The notes: a model not told the origin generated them from the sequence alone. A stretch of DNA of 21,600 nucleotides from Phycisphaerales bacterium UBA6054 (GCA_002429045.1 DIYM01000087.1:1-21600), one strand, 5' to 3'; positions 1 to 7,431 are shown, counted from the first letter of the stretch. Program-made: numbers and translations.

Positions 1-109
1 GGTCGGGCGGGGGGGTGTGGTTGCCCTGGGGCGTCACGGGGGCTTTGGGTGGCTGATCGGGCACGGCGGATTGTAGTGCGGGGTGCGAAACGCCCGGTTC
101 GTGCCCCCG

Positions 110-115
110 AACAAT
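110..115 (+). promoter_or_regulatory. Candidate -10 hexamer AACAAT (leaderless start)
   Basis: AACAAT lies 6 nt before ATG 122, with no Shine-Dalgarno between them. Spacing matches the TAnnnT/nAnAAT elements of other genes here. It is a weaker match than most and no clear -35 is seen. Confidence 0.35.
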
Positions 116-121
116 CCGGGC

Positions 122-784
122 ATGAGCCGATCGCCCGCGGGCCCGAGTTCGAGAGACGGTTTGGACGCCGATCGGGCCGACGATCGGGTCGGCGGCCGGG
201 TTGACGGGACGGACGGCGTGTCGCCGCCGCCCGACGAGGGGTTCGTGCTGTTCCGCGAGGTGCAGGGGTTCTGGCGGAATCAACTCCTGCTGGTGCTCGC
301 GCCGGCGGAGTCGCTGTTCTCGGGGATTGTGTTGCTGGCGATCGGTTCGCAGGCACCGCCCAGGGACCAGTTGATCCTGCTGTGCGTGTGGCTGGGAGTG
401 GGGCTGACGCTGCCGTTGCTGATCGTGACGCTGCGCCTGCGGACCGAGGTGACCCCGACCATGCTGCGGGCCGGCTTTGTCGGATTCCCGAAGTGGCGGA
501 TCCCCCTCGAGCGGGTCGAGTCGGTACGTGCGGTTCGGGTGGACCCGGTGCGCGACCTCGGCGGTTGGGGGATCCGGCGCACGAAGCGTTTCGGCTGGGT
601 CCAGAACGTCGCGGGGGAGGACGCGGTGGTCGTGGGCATGATCGACGGCACGAAGCGGACGCTGGGAACGCACGAGCCCGAGGAGTTGGTCAACGCGGTG
701 CTCGCGGGCGCGATGGGCGAACCGGGGAGGCTGATCGTGCCGATCGGGTCCGGGCGCTTGCCCGATGCGCCGGCGCCCGCCTAG
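122..784 (+). CDS. Two-TM membrane protein with a possible PH-like C-terminal domain
   Basis: I do not recognise a named family. The 220-residue product starts with an acidic, Pro/Gly-rich, probably disordered segment. Two hydrophobic helices follow (about residues 54-75 and 84-105), then a roughly 100-residue soluble part with the alternating beta pattern and final helix (HEPEELVNAV) seen in bacterial PH-like domains after a TM pair. This suggests an inner-membrane protein with a cytoplasmic domain, but the function is unknown. An in-frame GTG at 83 would add 13 residues. I prefer ATG 122 because AACAAT sits 6 nt upstream of it, matching the leaderless pattern of other genes in this window. 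Its stop codon overlaps the stop of the convergent lipoprotein gene within a single CTAG. The domain call is inference. Confidence 0.72.
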   Translation: MSRSPAGPSSRDGLDADRADDRVGGRVDGTDGVSPPPDEGFVLFREVQGFWRNQLLLVLAPAESLFSGIVLLAIGSQAPPRDQLILLCVWLGVGLTLPLLIVTLRLRTEVTPTMLRAGFVGFPKWRIPLERVESVRAVRVDPVRDLGGWGIRRTKRFGWVQNVAGEDAVVVGMIDGTKRTLGTHEPEELVNAVLAGAMGEPGRLIVPIGSGRLPDAPAPA

Positions 785-1305
785 TCGTCTTCGCGCATCT
801 CGAACGCGAAGTTCCGGTCACGGAAGGGGTACAACTCGGACGCGAGCGGTTTGACCGGCACGCTGGGCGACGTGGCCACAAGCCCGGCGGTGCCGCCCGT
901 GACGCTGGTGTTTGCGATGGTGATCTCCGGCGCGGGCGGCCCGAGCAACTCGAACCAGAAGACCGCGTCATCGTCCCAGCTGGGGGTGATGATCTCGGCA
1001 CGCAGCCAGTAGACGAGTTCGTCGTCGCGTCGCTTGTTGACCAGGAGGGTGCCCCGGGGGCGTCGGATGCGGACCGACTCGGTCTCGCCGCGGGCCAGTT
1101 CGAGGGGGCGGCCGTCGGTGAGCGGCTGGATGGGTCGGCCTTCGAGGCGGACGCGGTCGCCCGCGTGCAGGCTGACGCGGACGGTGTGGGTGCTGGCGTT
1201 GGTGATGTCGGTCGCCTCGATCGGGGCGCGGGTCTCGGCGGTGGAGCATCCGACCAGCGACGCGGCGAAGGCGAGCAGGACGGCGATGCGCGGGGCGTGG
1301 TTCAT
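781..1305 (-). CDS. Putative Sec-exported lipoprotein
   Basis: The 174-residue product begins with a lipoprotein signal peptide: basic n-region, hydrophobic stretch, and lipobox L17-V18-G19-C20. It should be cleaved by signal peptidase II and anchored through Cys20. The mature part is beta-rich, with an ITNAS...TVRV segment directly after the anchor and no recognised catalytic motif. It loosely resembles the lipoprotein at 2600-3034 in size and in an Asn-Ser/Thr-Val strand near the N-terminus. The gene is divergent from tag and convergent with the upstream membrane-protein gene, sharing a CTAG stop overlap. No good SD precedes the start; the signal peptide decides it. Function unknown. Confidence 0.75.
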   Translation of the reverse strand: MNHAPRIAVLLAFAASLVGCSTAETRAPIEATDITNASTHTVRVSLHAGDRVRLEGRPIQPLTDGRPLELARGETESVRIRRPRGTLLVNKRRDDELVYWLRAEIITPSWDDDAVFWFELLGPPAPEITIANTSVTGGTAGLVATSPSVPVKPLASELYPFRDRNFAFEMREDD

Positions 1306-1381
1306 GGGGGAGGGATCGACCTCCGGCGGACCGACGCTTGAGAATCACCGCTCGGGCGCCCGGGCCCGGGGCCCGAGGCGG

Positions 1382-1387
1382 TAGGCT
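1382..1387 (+). promoter_or_regulatory. Candidate -10 hexamer TAGGCT for leaderless tag
   Basis: TAGGCT is followed by 6 nt (GGCGGG) and then the tag ATG. There is no SD at the usual spacing. This TAnnnT-to-start geometry recurs at five other genes in the window. Confidence 0.55.
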
Positions 1388-1393
1388 GGCGGG

Positions 1394-2002
1394 ATGGTCA
1401 AAGACGCAGACGATGGCGCCGGTCGGTGCGTTTGGGCCAGGAGCGGATCGGAGGCGGCGTACCACGACGAGGAGTGGGGCGTGCCCTCGCACGACGAGCG
1501 GCACCTGTTCGAGATGATCACGCTCGAGGGCGCCCAGGCCGGGCTGAGCTGGTCGACGATCCTGAACAAGCGCGGGGGGTATCGGCGGGTGTTCGAGGGC
1601 TTCGATTGGGAGCGGGTCGCGCGGTTCGGGCCCGCGGACGTCGAGCGTCTGATGCGTGACCCCTCGATCGTCCGGAACCGCCTGAAGATCGAGTCCACGA
1701 TCGACAACGCCAGGGCGTTGTGCGCGATGCATGAATCGGGCGGATCGCTCGACGCGATCGTGTGGGACGCGGTGGGGGGCGAGCCGATCCAGAACCGGTT
1801 CCGGTCGGTGTCCGATCTGCCCGCGCAGACCGGCATCTCCAAGGCGTTGAGCAAGACGCTGAAGAGGCAGGGGTTCCGGTTCGTGGGCCCGACGACGGTG
1901 TACGCGTTCATGCAGGCGTGCGGGCTGGTCAACGATCACCTGGTGTCGTGCCCGAGGCACGACGCGTGCGCGGCATTGTGTCCGGGCGCGGGTCTTGGGT
2001 GA
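1394..2002 (+). CDS. tag: DNA-3-methyladenine glycosylase I
   Basis: This cytoplasmic base-excision repair enzyme removes 3-methyladenine from alkylated DNA. The 202-residue product has the full family signature: a YHDEEWGVP block (residues 23-31), an EMITLEGAQAGLSW block with the putative catalytic Glu45 and base-stacking Trp53, and a GLVNDH block near the end. The zinc ligands known in E. coli Tag (Cys4, His17, His175, Cys179) map to Cys12, His24, His182 and Cys186, so the zinc snap is intact. Length is slightly above the usual ~190 because of an 8-residue N-terminal extension. The start is supported by a TAGGCT hexamer 6 nt upstream. It abuts nuoE convergently with no intergenic base. No ada or alk genes are nearby. 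Confidence 0.96.
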   Translation: MVKDADDGAGRCVWARSGSEAAYHDEEWGVPSHDERHLFEMITLEGAQAGLSWSTILNKRGGYRRVFEGFDWERVARFGPADVERLMRDPSIVRNRLKIESTIDNARALCAMHESGGSLDAIVWDAVGGEPIQNRFRSVSDLPAQTGISKALSKTLKRQGFRFVGPTTVYAFMQACGLVNDHLVSCPRHDACAALCPGAGLG

Positions 2003-2572
2003 TCAGGCGTCTTTGACGGCGCCGGTGCCGCCGGGCTGGTACGTGCCGTTCTGGATCTGCTCGACGAGTTCGACACAGCGTTGGGGGGTGAGGTTCTCGT
2101 GGAGGTCGTCGTTGAAGATGGCGGCGGGCGCGGTGCCGCACGAGCCGATGCACTCCAGTTCGACCAGTGTGAACTTGTTGTCGGGCGTGGTCTCGCCGAC
2201 GTCGATGTTCAGCTTGGTCTTGATCGCCTCGGTGCAGGCGGTCGCGTCGCAGAACTCGCACGCGATGGACCGGCAGACCGAGATCTGCCATTCGCCCTTC
2301 GGCTTGGTCCAGTACTCTTCGTAGAAGGTCGCGGTGTCGAAGACGTCGGCGGGGGTGATCCCGAGGACTTCGGCGATCTCGAGCATCGCCTGGTGGGGGA
2401 CCCAGCCGTAGTGGTGCTGGATCATGTGGAGCGCGGGGAAGAGGGCCCCCATGCGGACTTCGTAGCGGGGCAGGTAGAGATTGACGAGCTCGTCACGCAT
2501 CTCGGGCGTGAGATAGGGCTCGTCGCGGGTCTCGATCTTCGTGCCTGCCGAGTTTTTCGTGATCCATGCCAT
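2003..2572 (-). CDS. nuoE: NADH-quinone oxidoreductase subunit E (24 kDa-type, [2Fe-2S])
   Basis: NuoE is the thioredoxin-fold [2Fe-2S] subunit of the NADH dehydrogenase module of respiratory complex I, on the cytoplasmic side of the peripheral arm. The 189-residue protein has the N-terminal helical bundle (residues ~20-85, including HHYGWVP) and the cluster ligands Cys100 and Cys105 (VCRSIAC), then Cys141 and Cys145 (ECIGSC-GTAPA). Nearby extra cysteines (108, 113) are not part of the standard set. Its usual partner nuoF is not adjacent: tag lies downstream (convergent) and a lipoprotein gene upstream. A TAGGAT hexamer 6 nt before the ATG and no SD suggest its own leaderless promoter. The NuoE-like subunits of NAD-dependent hydrogenases or formate dehydrogenases are an alternative, but nuoD in the same window favours complex I. 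Confidence 0.93.
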   Translation of the reverse strand: MAWITKNSAGTKIETRDEPYLTPEMRDELVNLYLPRYEVRMGALFPALHMIQHHYGWVPHQAMLEIAEVLGITPADVFDTATFYEEYWTKPKGEWQISVCRSIACEFCDATACTEAIKTKLNIDVGETTPDNKFTLVELECIGSCGTAPAAIFNDDLHENLTPQRCVELVEQIQNGTYQPGGTGAVKDA

Positions 2573-2578
2573 CGGTGG

Positions 2579-2584
2579 ATCCTA
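2579..2584 (-). promoter_or_regulatory. Candidate -10 hexamer TAGGAT for leaderless nuoE
   Basis: On the minus strand TAGGAT is followed by 6 nt (CCACCG) and then the nuoE ATG at 2572. It lies in the 27-base gap after the lipoprotein stop, implying a promoter independent of the upstream gene. Confidence 0.55.
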
Positions 2585-2599
2585 GGGGCGGCCGACGAT

Positions 2600-3034
2600 T
2601 CAGTCCGCGCCGGGCCCGGGGTCCGTTTGGTTGTCGGAGTCGGGGGCGGGGATCGCCTCTCCGGTCTTCGAGAGCTGGACGCGGAACGGGGTCCAGGTCG
2701 AGACCGGGGCGTCGGTGACGCGGGCGACCCACGAGCCCCGCGACAGCCCGAACTTCTCGGGCAGCGTGTGGAGGTCGCCCGGGCGGGAGACCAGCAGCTC
2801 GACCCGCTGGAGCGGGTCGGACGCGACCGGGCCCAGGGTCACGTCCGCGTTGGGGCGGACACGCTGCTGGGCGAGCACCTCGTCGTCCTCGAAGCTGACA
2901 TCGCGGCTGATCTGGGCGATCACCGTGACCGACGAGTTGTTCTCGACCCTCACCATGTACTGGGGGCGGACGGAGCAGGCGGTGAGCAATCCCGCGGCGA
3001 GCAGAGCGGAAGCGGCGGCGACAGATCGGGGCAT
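2600..3034 (-). CDS. Putative Sec-exported lipoprotein
   Basis: The 144-residue product starts with a clear lipoprotein signal peptide, lipobox L17-T18-A19-C20. The mature domain (VRVENNSSVTVIAQIS...) is beta-rich and ends in an acidic Pro/Asp-rich tail. No catalytic motif is visible and no family was recognised. The same frame is open upstream to 3145, but the start at 3034 is the one that directly precedes a signal peptide. It shares size, lipobox and an early Asn-Ser/Thr-Val strand with the lipoprotein at 781-1305, so a distant paralogy is possible but unproven. It lies between the protease gene and nuoE on the same strand. Confidence 0.75.
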   Translation of the reverse strand: MPRSVAAASALLAAGLLTACSVRPQYMVRVENNSSVTVIAQISRDVSFEDDEVLAQQRVRPNADVTLGPVASDPLQRVELLVSRPGDLHTLPEKFGLSRGSWVARVTDAPVSTWTPFRVQLSKTGEAIPAPDSDNQTDPGPGAD

Positions 3035-3086
3035 GGGCGGTCTCGGTTGGGTGTGTCGCGTTCGCGGGTGGGGTGTGACGCTCGTC

Positions 3087-3920
3087 TCATTCGCGGCGTT
3101 CAGAGGGTATGAGCGCGCGGACGGCGCGGGGCAGCACGGTGACACCGATCTCGCGTTTCCAGCCCCATTGCTCGTCGTGGGCGATCGGGCCGATGAGTTT
3201 CCAGACCCCGTCGCGCCGGACGAACGCGCCCCCTCCGGAGAGACCGCCGAGCTCGTCGCCCTTGGTCCCGATGGCGACCCGGTGCCCGTCGGGTGTCCCG
3301 ACGCCTGTGACCCGTCCCTCGAACACGACGGGCGGGGGCGGTCGCCAGCCCGAGCGGTCGGGCGTGGGGCGCCAGAGGCTCGGCACGCCGCGGTACCACC
3401 CGTCGTCGAGATAGTTGGTTGGGTATCCGATCAGCACGGCGCGCTCGCCGAGGATCGGATCGGTCAGGCCCGCGACGGGCGGCCCGTCGTCGGTGAACGC
3501 GTCTCCCTCGCGGAGCCCTTGGAGTTCGACGATCGCCCATTCGCCCGCGATGGACTCGGGGTCGCCGCGGTCGAGCACTCGGGCGGGATGGGTGCGCCAG
3601 CCGGCGAAGATGCGGGGTGTCCAGCGGGTGTGCTCGGGGCGGTCCATGCGTCGGCCGACGACGCTGTGGGCGGCGGTGAGAACGCGGTCGTCTCCGATGA
3701 TGATGCCCGACGAGAGCTTGATGCTCATCCTGCGTCGCCCGCGTTGGTCTTTCGAGGTCGGCATGGTGACCATCACGAGCACGGAGCGTGCCGCGGTTTG
3801 GAGGGCGGGGTCAGATCCGATCAGGTCGGTGTCCAGCGGCTCGAGTCTGGTGGCGCAGGCGCCGGACTGGAGCGAGGCGAGCAGCAACGCGAGCACGAGC
3901 GCGATTCGGATGGCCGGCAT
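3087..3920 (-). CDS. Exported trypsin-like serine protease with Glu in the Asp position
   Basis: The 277-residue product has an N-terminal hydrophobic export signal ending in SGAC (Cys22), a non-canonical lipobox, so it is either a lipoprotein or a secreted protein. The chymotrypsin-fold core shows the His motif TAAHSV (His85) and the Ser motif GGLSGGGAF (Ser228), with an oxyanion-loop-like TKGDELGG before it. Where the family has Asp-x-Ala-Leu/Val, this protein has Glu127-Trp-Ala-Ile-Val, so the triad would be His-Glu-Ser unless another Asp takes the role. The frame stays open far upstream, antisense to the permease gene, but ATG 3920 precedes the signal sequence and has TACGCT 6 nt before it. 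Likely an extracytoplasmic endopeptidase; substrate unknown. Confidence 0.85.
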   Translation of the reverse strand: MPAIRIALVLALLLASLQSGACATRLEPLDTDLIGSDPALQTAARSVLVMVTMPTSKDQRGRRRMSIKLSSGIIIGDDRVLTAAHSVVGRRMDRPEHTRWTPRIFAGWRTHPARVLDRGDPESIAGEWAIVELQGLREGDAFTDDGPPVAGLTDPILGERAVLIGYPTNYLDDGWYRGVPSLWRPTPDRSGWRPPPPVVFEGRVTGVGTPDGHRVAIGTKGDELGGLSGGGAFVRRDGVWKLIGPIAHDEQWGWKREIGVTVLPRAVRALIPSERRE

Positions 3921-3926
3921 AACCCG

Positions 3927-3932
3927 AGCGTA
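3927..3932 (-). promoter_or_regulatory. Candidate -10 hexamer TACGCT for leaderless protease gene
   Basis: TACGCT on the minus strand is followed by 6 nt (CGGGTT) and then ATG 3920, with no SD. It has the same geometry as the other leaderless candidates. Confidence 0.55.
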
Positions 3933-4067
3933 TCCGCCCGGGCGTGGCGGGCCAAGCGGAAACCGCGGGGCGGTGTCGGGTGTATCCTGCGGCTGGTCTT
4001 GCGTCGGGCGCGGTGCGCCCGCCCGGTTCGGGGTGCGCGACGGACCGGATCTGGAGCGTGCACGCCG

Positions 4068-5057
4068 ATGGATTTCTCGATCCTTGTCCAGAACCTGCTC
4101 AGCCCGCCGATCCTGTTCTTCTTTTTGGGGATGCTGGCGACGCTGGTGCGTTCGGACCTCGAGATCCCCAAGGAGCTGTCGCGCCTGTTCGCGTTGTACT
4201 TGCTCTGGGCGATCGGGTTCAAGGGCGGGGTGGCGCTCCGGTCGGCGGGCGTGAGCCTGGACACCATGATGCCGCTGGTCATCGCGATGGCGCTGTCGGC
4301 GGTCGTGCCGCTGTACGTCGTGCCGTTGCTGCGCCTGGCGAGGTTCGGCGTCGCCGACGCCTGCGCGACGGCCGGGGCCTACGGCTCGGTCTCGGTCGTG
4401 ACGTTCATCACCGCGCAGAAGTTCCTCGAGAACCAGGGCATCGAGTTCGGCGGGCATCTGGTCGCGGCCCTGGCGCTGATGGAAGCGCCCGCGATCGTCA
4501 CCGGGGTGATGCTGTTCCGGGGTCTGAGCGAGGGATCGTCGCCCAGGGAGCTTTTCTCGACGCGCCGGGGCGAGCTGAAGCATCTGCTCCACGAAGCGGT
4601 GGTGTCCGGGCCGGTGTTCTTGCTGCTCGGGTCGATCGCGATCGGGGCGCTGACGGGCCAGGCCGGGTGGCAGAAGCTCGAGCCGTTCGGCAAGGACCTG
4701 TTCGACGGGGTTCTCGTGCTGTTCCTGCTGGATTCGGGGCTGACCGCGAGCAAGCAGCTCCGATCCATCAGCGGATCGAAACGGCTCGCCGTGCTGCTGA
4801 GCGTGCTGATCCCGCTGTTGAACGCGGGCGTGGGGCTTGCGTGCGTGGCGGCGCTGGGGATGTCGCGTGCGGACGGGTTCCTGTTCCTGGTGCTGGCGAC
4901 GAGCGCGTCGTACATCGCGGTGCCGGCGGCGATGAAGCTGGCGATCCCCCAAGCGAACGAGGGGCTGTACCTGCCGATGGCGCTGGGGCTGACGTTCCCG
5001 TTCAACATCACGCTGGGCATCCCGCTGTACTACATGATGGCGGGATGGGTGTCGTGA
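4068..5057 (+). CDS. SbtA-family (Sbt_1/DUF897) sodium-dependent bicarbonate permease
   Basis: This is a 329-residue, almost wholly hydrophobic protein with about ten membrane helices. It has the two-fold repeated layout of the Sbt_1 family: first half ending at ALMEAPAIVTGVMLF, a basic/acidic cytoplasmic linker around residues 155-180, then a second half beginning VVSGPVFLLLGS. Diagnostic stretches are GFKGGVAL, AYGSVSVVTF and ATSASYIAVPAAMK. Cyanobacterial SbtA imports bicarbonate with sodium; in a presumed heterotroph it may feed anaplerotic carboxylation (inference). No SbtB-like PII partner gene is adjacent. ATG 4068 has a CTGGAG 11 nt upstream. The gene is divergent from the protease and convergent with nuoD, and its stop lies in one arm of a large inverted repeat. 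Confidence 0.9.
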   Translation: MDFSILVQNLLSPPILFFFLGMLATLVRSDLEIPKELSRLFALYLLWAIGFKGGVALRSAGVSLDTMMPLVIAMALSAVVPLYVVPLLRLARFGVADACATAGAYGSVSVVTFITAQKFLENQGIEFGGHLVAALALMEAPAIVTGVMLFRGLSEGSSPRELFSTRRGELKHLLHEAVVSGPVFLLLGSIAIGALTGQAGWQKLEPFGKDLFDGVLVLFLLDSGLTASKQLRSISGSKRLAVLLSVLIPLLNAGVGLACVAALGMSRADGFLFLVLATSASYIAVPAAMKLAIPQANEGLYLPMALGLTFPFNITLGIPLYYMMAGWVS

Positions 5058-5128
5058 AGACCCGGGCTCGCGCCCGGGGCTGGCAGGAGTTCGGACCGCA
5101 AGCACCGGGCGCGAGCCCGGTGGTCTTC
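5056..5128. terminator. Long inverted repeat spanning both stop codons of a convergent gene pair
   Basis: The left arm (5056-5077, GAAGACC then CGGGCTCGCGCCCGG) pairs with the right arm (5105-5128) over 22 bp, interrupted only by a 2-base bulge, around a 27-base loop. It fills the gap between the permease gene (stop 5055-5057) and nuoD (stop 5127-5129), so the two TGA codons sit symmetrically at its outer edges. There is no U-tract. It is likely a bidirectional transcription barrier or RNA-stabilising hairpin, or a small mobile palindromic repeat. Confidence 0.6.
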
Positions 5129-6416
5129 ACCGATCCAACTCCGCCGCGATGACGTTGAGGGATCCCAGGATCGCGACGACGTCGGCGAGGAGGTGGCCCT
5201 CGGTCAGGCGGGCCATCGCGGAGTAGTTCGTGAACGCCGGGGGGCGGGTGCGGACGCGCCAGGGGGTCTTGCCGCCGTCGGAGACGATGTAGTAGCCCAG
5301 CTCGCCGTTGGCGGTCTCGTGGCAGGCGTAGCCCTCGGCGATCGGGGGCTCCCAGCCGCGGTTGGTCATGATCAGCTCGAAGTGCTGGATCAAGCCCTCG
5401 ATCGAGCCGTAGACCGAGCCCTTGTCGGGCTTGACCATCTTGGAGTCGGCGAACGCGTCGACGGGCCCCTCGGGGATGTTGTCGATGAGCTGGTGGATGA
5501 TCTTGCGGGCTTCCTTGATCTCTTCGAGGCGGACGAGGAAGCGGGCGTAGACGTCGCCGTCGTCGCAGAGTGGGACGGAGAACTTGACGGCCTCGGCGCC
5601 CTCGCCGTCCCAGTTGTCCTTGTAGCAGAGATAGGGCTCGTCCTTGCGGATGTCGCGTCGGACGCCGGAGGCGCGGGCGATCGGGCCGGACATGGACCAG
5701 TTGAGGGCTTCCTCGCGCGACATCACACCGACGCCCTGGGTGCGGTCCATGAAGATGCGGTTGCGGTTGACGAGCCCCTCGAGGTCCTTGATGGCGTGGG
5801 GGAGGTCGTTGTCGAGGAAGTCTTTGACCATGCGGACGAAGACGGCTTCGTCGGGGATCGGCTTCATGATGCCGCCGACGCGGGTCCAGTCCGGGTGGAA
5901 GCGTTGTCCCGAGATGTAGTCGACGATGTCGTAGATCGCCTCGCGCGGGTTGAAGGCGTAGAGGAAGCCGGTGAGCGCGCCGAGGTCGAGGGCGGCGGCG
6001 GCGCAGCAGAGCAGGTGGTCCTGGATGCGTCCCATCTCGGCCATGATGGTGCGGAGCACCTTGCACTTGGGCGTGATGTCGATGCCGAAGATGGTCTCGA
6101 CCGCGCCGTGCCAGGCGATGTCGTTGGAGATGGGGCTGAGGTAGTTCATGCGCGACACGATGGTCACGTACTGGTTGTAGTCGAGGACCTCGCCGAGCTT
6201 CTCGAACCCGGAGTGCAGGTAGCCGATGTGGGGCGTGCAGCGCGCGATGCGTTCGCCGTCGAGCTCGAGCACGAGGCGGAGCGTGGTGTGGGTGGCGGGG
6301 TGCTGGGGCCCGAAGTTGAGGACCCAGCGGTCGCCGGTATCGACGTGGTCGTCGAGGTAGTTGATGTTGTCGGAATCTGGGGTGATCCCTTGGTCTGGCT
6401 TGAGCGTGTACGGCAT
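5127..6416 (-). CDS. nuoD: NADH-quinone oxidoreductase subunit D (49 kDa-type)
   Basis: NuoD forms part of the quinone-binding site in the connecting module of complex I, at the junction with the membrane arm. The 429-residue product carries the family blocks: FGPQHPATHTTLRLVLELDGE near residue 35, PHIGYLHSGFEKLGE, a NYLSPISND block, an IMAEMGRIQDHL helix, and the C-terminal DVVAILGSLNVIAAELDR end. That end differs from the common GSLD-x-VFGE-x-DR by Asn for Asp and AE for GE. Start 6416 is set by a GGAGG sequence 7 nt upstream; the 14 extra residues open upstream are not supported. No nuoC, nuoB or other nuo gene is adjacent, and nuoE is 2.5 kb away, so this is a split nuo locus. Confidence 0.95.
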   Translation of the reverse strand: MPYTLKPDQGITPDSDNINYLDDHVDTGDRWVLNFGPQHPATHTTLRLVLELDGERIARCTPHIGYLHSGFEKLGEVLDYNQYVTIVSRMNYLSPISNDIAWHGAVETIFGIDITPKCKVLRTIMAEMGRIQDHLLCCAAAALDLGALTGFLYAFNPREAIYDIVDYISGQRFHPDWTRVGGIMKPIPDEAVFVRMVKDFLDNDLPHAIKDLEGLVNRNRIFMDRTQGVGVMSREEALNWSMSGPIARASGVRRDIRKDEPYLCYKDNWDGEGAEAVKFSVPLCDDGDVYARFLVRLEEIKEARKIIHQLIDNIPEGPVDAFADSKMVKPDKGSVYGSIEGLIQHFELIMTNRGWEPPIAEGYACHETANGELGYYIVSDGGKTPWRVRTRPPAFTNYSAMARLTEGHLLADVVAILGSLNVIAAELDR

Positions 6417-6555
6417 TCTGGAACCTCCGACGGGGCATGATGATAGAGGCGTCGGCACGCCGGCTCGGGCATCTCGCCCGGGGCGCCAAAAAACCGCCCG
6501 GGGCTCTGGCGGATTCGCGGTCTCGGCGAACCGGATTCGTCGGAACGGGCCCGGA

Positions 6556-7431
6556 TCAGCGGCGGCGTCGCCCCGAGACGAAGAGCGCGATTGCCAGCAG
6601 AGGGGCGGCGCCCGGCGCGGGGACGAACGTGAGCGACGAGAGCCCGCCGAAGCCCGTGGGTGCCCCGTCGAGACCGGTTGGGCCGACGAGGTCGAGCGAG
6701 CCGGTGATGAAGTCGACGGTGTAGAGGTTGTTGGTGCCCGCGAAGTCGCCGTCGGCGATGTAGAGCTGGTTGGTGAACGGGTCGAAGTCCATCCCGGCGA
6801 CGGTGCCGAGCACGGTGTCGGTCTGGATCTCTTGCAGGACGTCGCCGGTGCCGGTGTCGAGGCGGAGCAGGCGGGCGCCGGGTCGGGTGGCGTCGAACAC
6901 GAACGAGGTGTCGAGCGCCCAGAGGTTGCCGCTGTTGTCGATCGCCATCCCGCTGAGATCGCCGGCGTCGACGTTGCTGATGACGGTGGTGCCCACGCCC
7001 GCGGTGTCGATCTCGAAGAGGACGGACTCGCCGAGCTGGGAGGTCACGCCGTAGAGCCGCCCGGTGAGCGGGTCGAAATCGATGTCGCCCTCGGAGGTGA
7101 GCAGACCGCCGACCGGTCCGAGCTCACCGACGATGGTGGACTGCCCGGTGGCGATATCCACGGTGACCAGGGCCGTGTCCACGCCGGAACCGTTGACCGA
7201 ACCGAACTCGTCCGTGATCCCCCAGAGCGTGTTGCCGAAGAACGACAGCCCGACCAGCCCGTCGAGGTTCATGTCGCGTCCGTTGGTCGCCAGCCCGGTG
7301 GTTTGGTCGATGTCGTACAGCGCCGAGGGGCCCTGGAAATCGGGCGCTCGGAACGAGGCGCCGATGAGTTGGGCGTGCGAGGCGGGCGCGGCGAGGAGCA
7401 GGACCAGTCCTGCGGCTGGATTGGATCGCAT
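6556..7431 (-). CDS. Exported beta-propeller-like protein with PEP-CTERM sorting tail
   Basis: The 291-residue product has a Sec signal peptide (cleavage likely after SHA, residue ~20). A body of repeated blade-like units follows, such as LYDIDQTTG, LVTVDIATG, LFEIDTAG, LLRLDTGTG and LYTVDFITG, each with Asp and Gly at turns, typical of DUF4394/YVTN-like propellers. It ends in a tripartite sorting tail: VPAPG, a hydrophobic helix of about 13 residues, and terminal RRRR. Such tails are processed by exosortase/archaeosortase-type enzymes for surface or exopolysaccharide-linked export; no sortase is in the window. An AAGAAAGAGAG SD precedes the ATG. Likely a secreted or cell-surface protein of unknown ligand. 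Confidence 0.85.
   Translation of the reverse strand: MRSNPAAGLVLLLAAPASHAQLIGASFRAPDFQGPSALYDIDQTTGLATNGRDMNLDGLVGLSFFGNTLWGITDEFGSVNGSGVDTALVTVDIATGQSTIVGELGPVGGLLTSEGDIDFDPLTGRLYGVTSQLGESVLFEIDTAGVGTTVISNVDAGDLSGMAIDNSGNLWALDTSFVFDATRPGARLLRLDTGTGDVLQEIQTDTVLGTVAGMDFDPFTNQLYIADGDFAGTNNLYTVDFITGSLDLVGPTGLDGAPTGFGGLSSLTFVPAPGAAPLLAIALFVSGRRRR

Noticed and set aside
1351..1377. GC-only hairpin CTCGGGC...GCCCGAG before tag
   Set aside because: Short GC-only palindromes are expected often in this composition. It overlaps no clear promoter and has no U-tract.
3921..5105. Long N-terminal extension of the protease frame, antisense to the permease gene
   Set aside because: The extension is Arg/Gln/Pro-rich low complexity, as expected of GC-rich antisense sequence, and a signal peptide begins at 3920.
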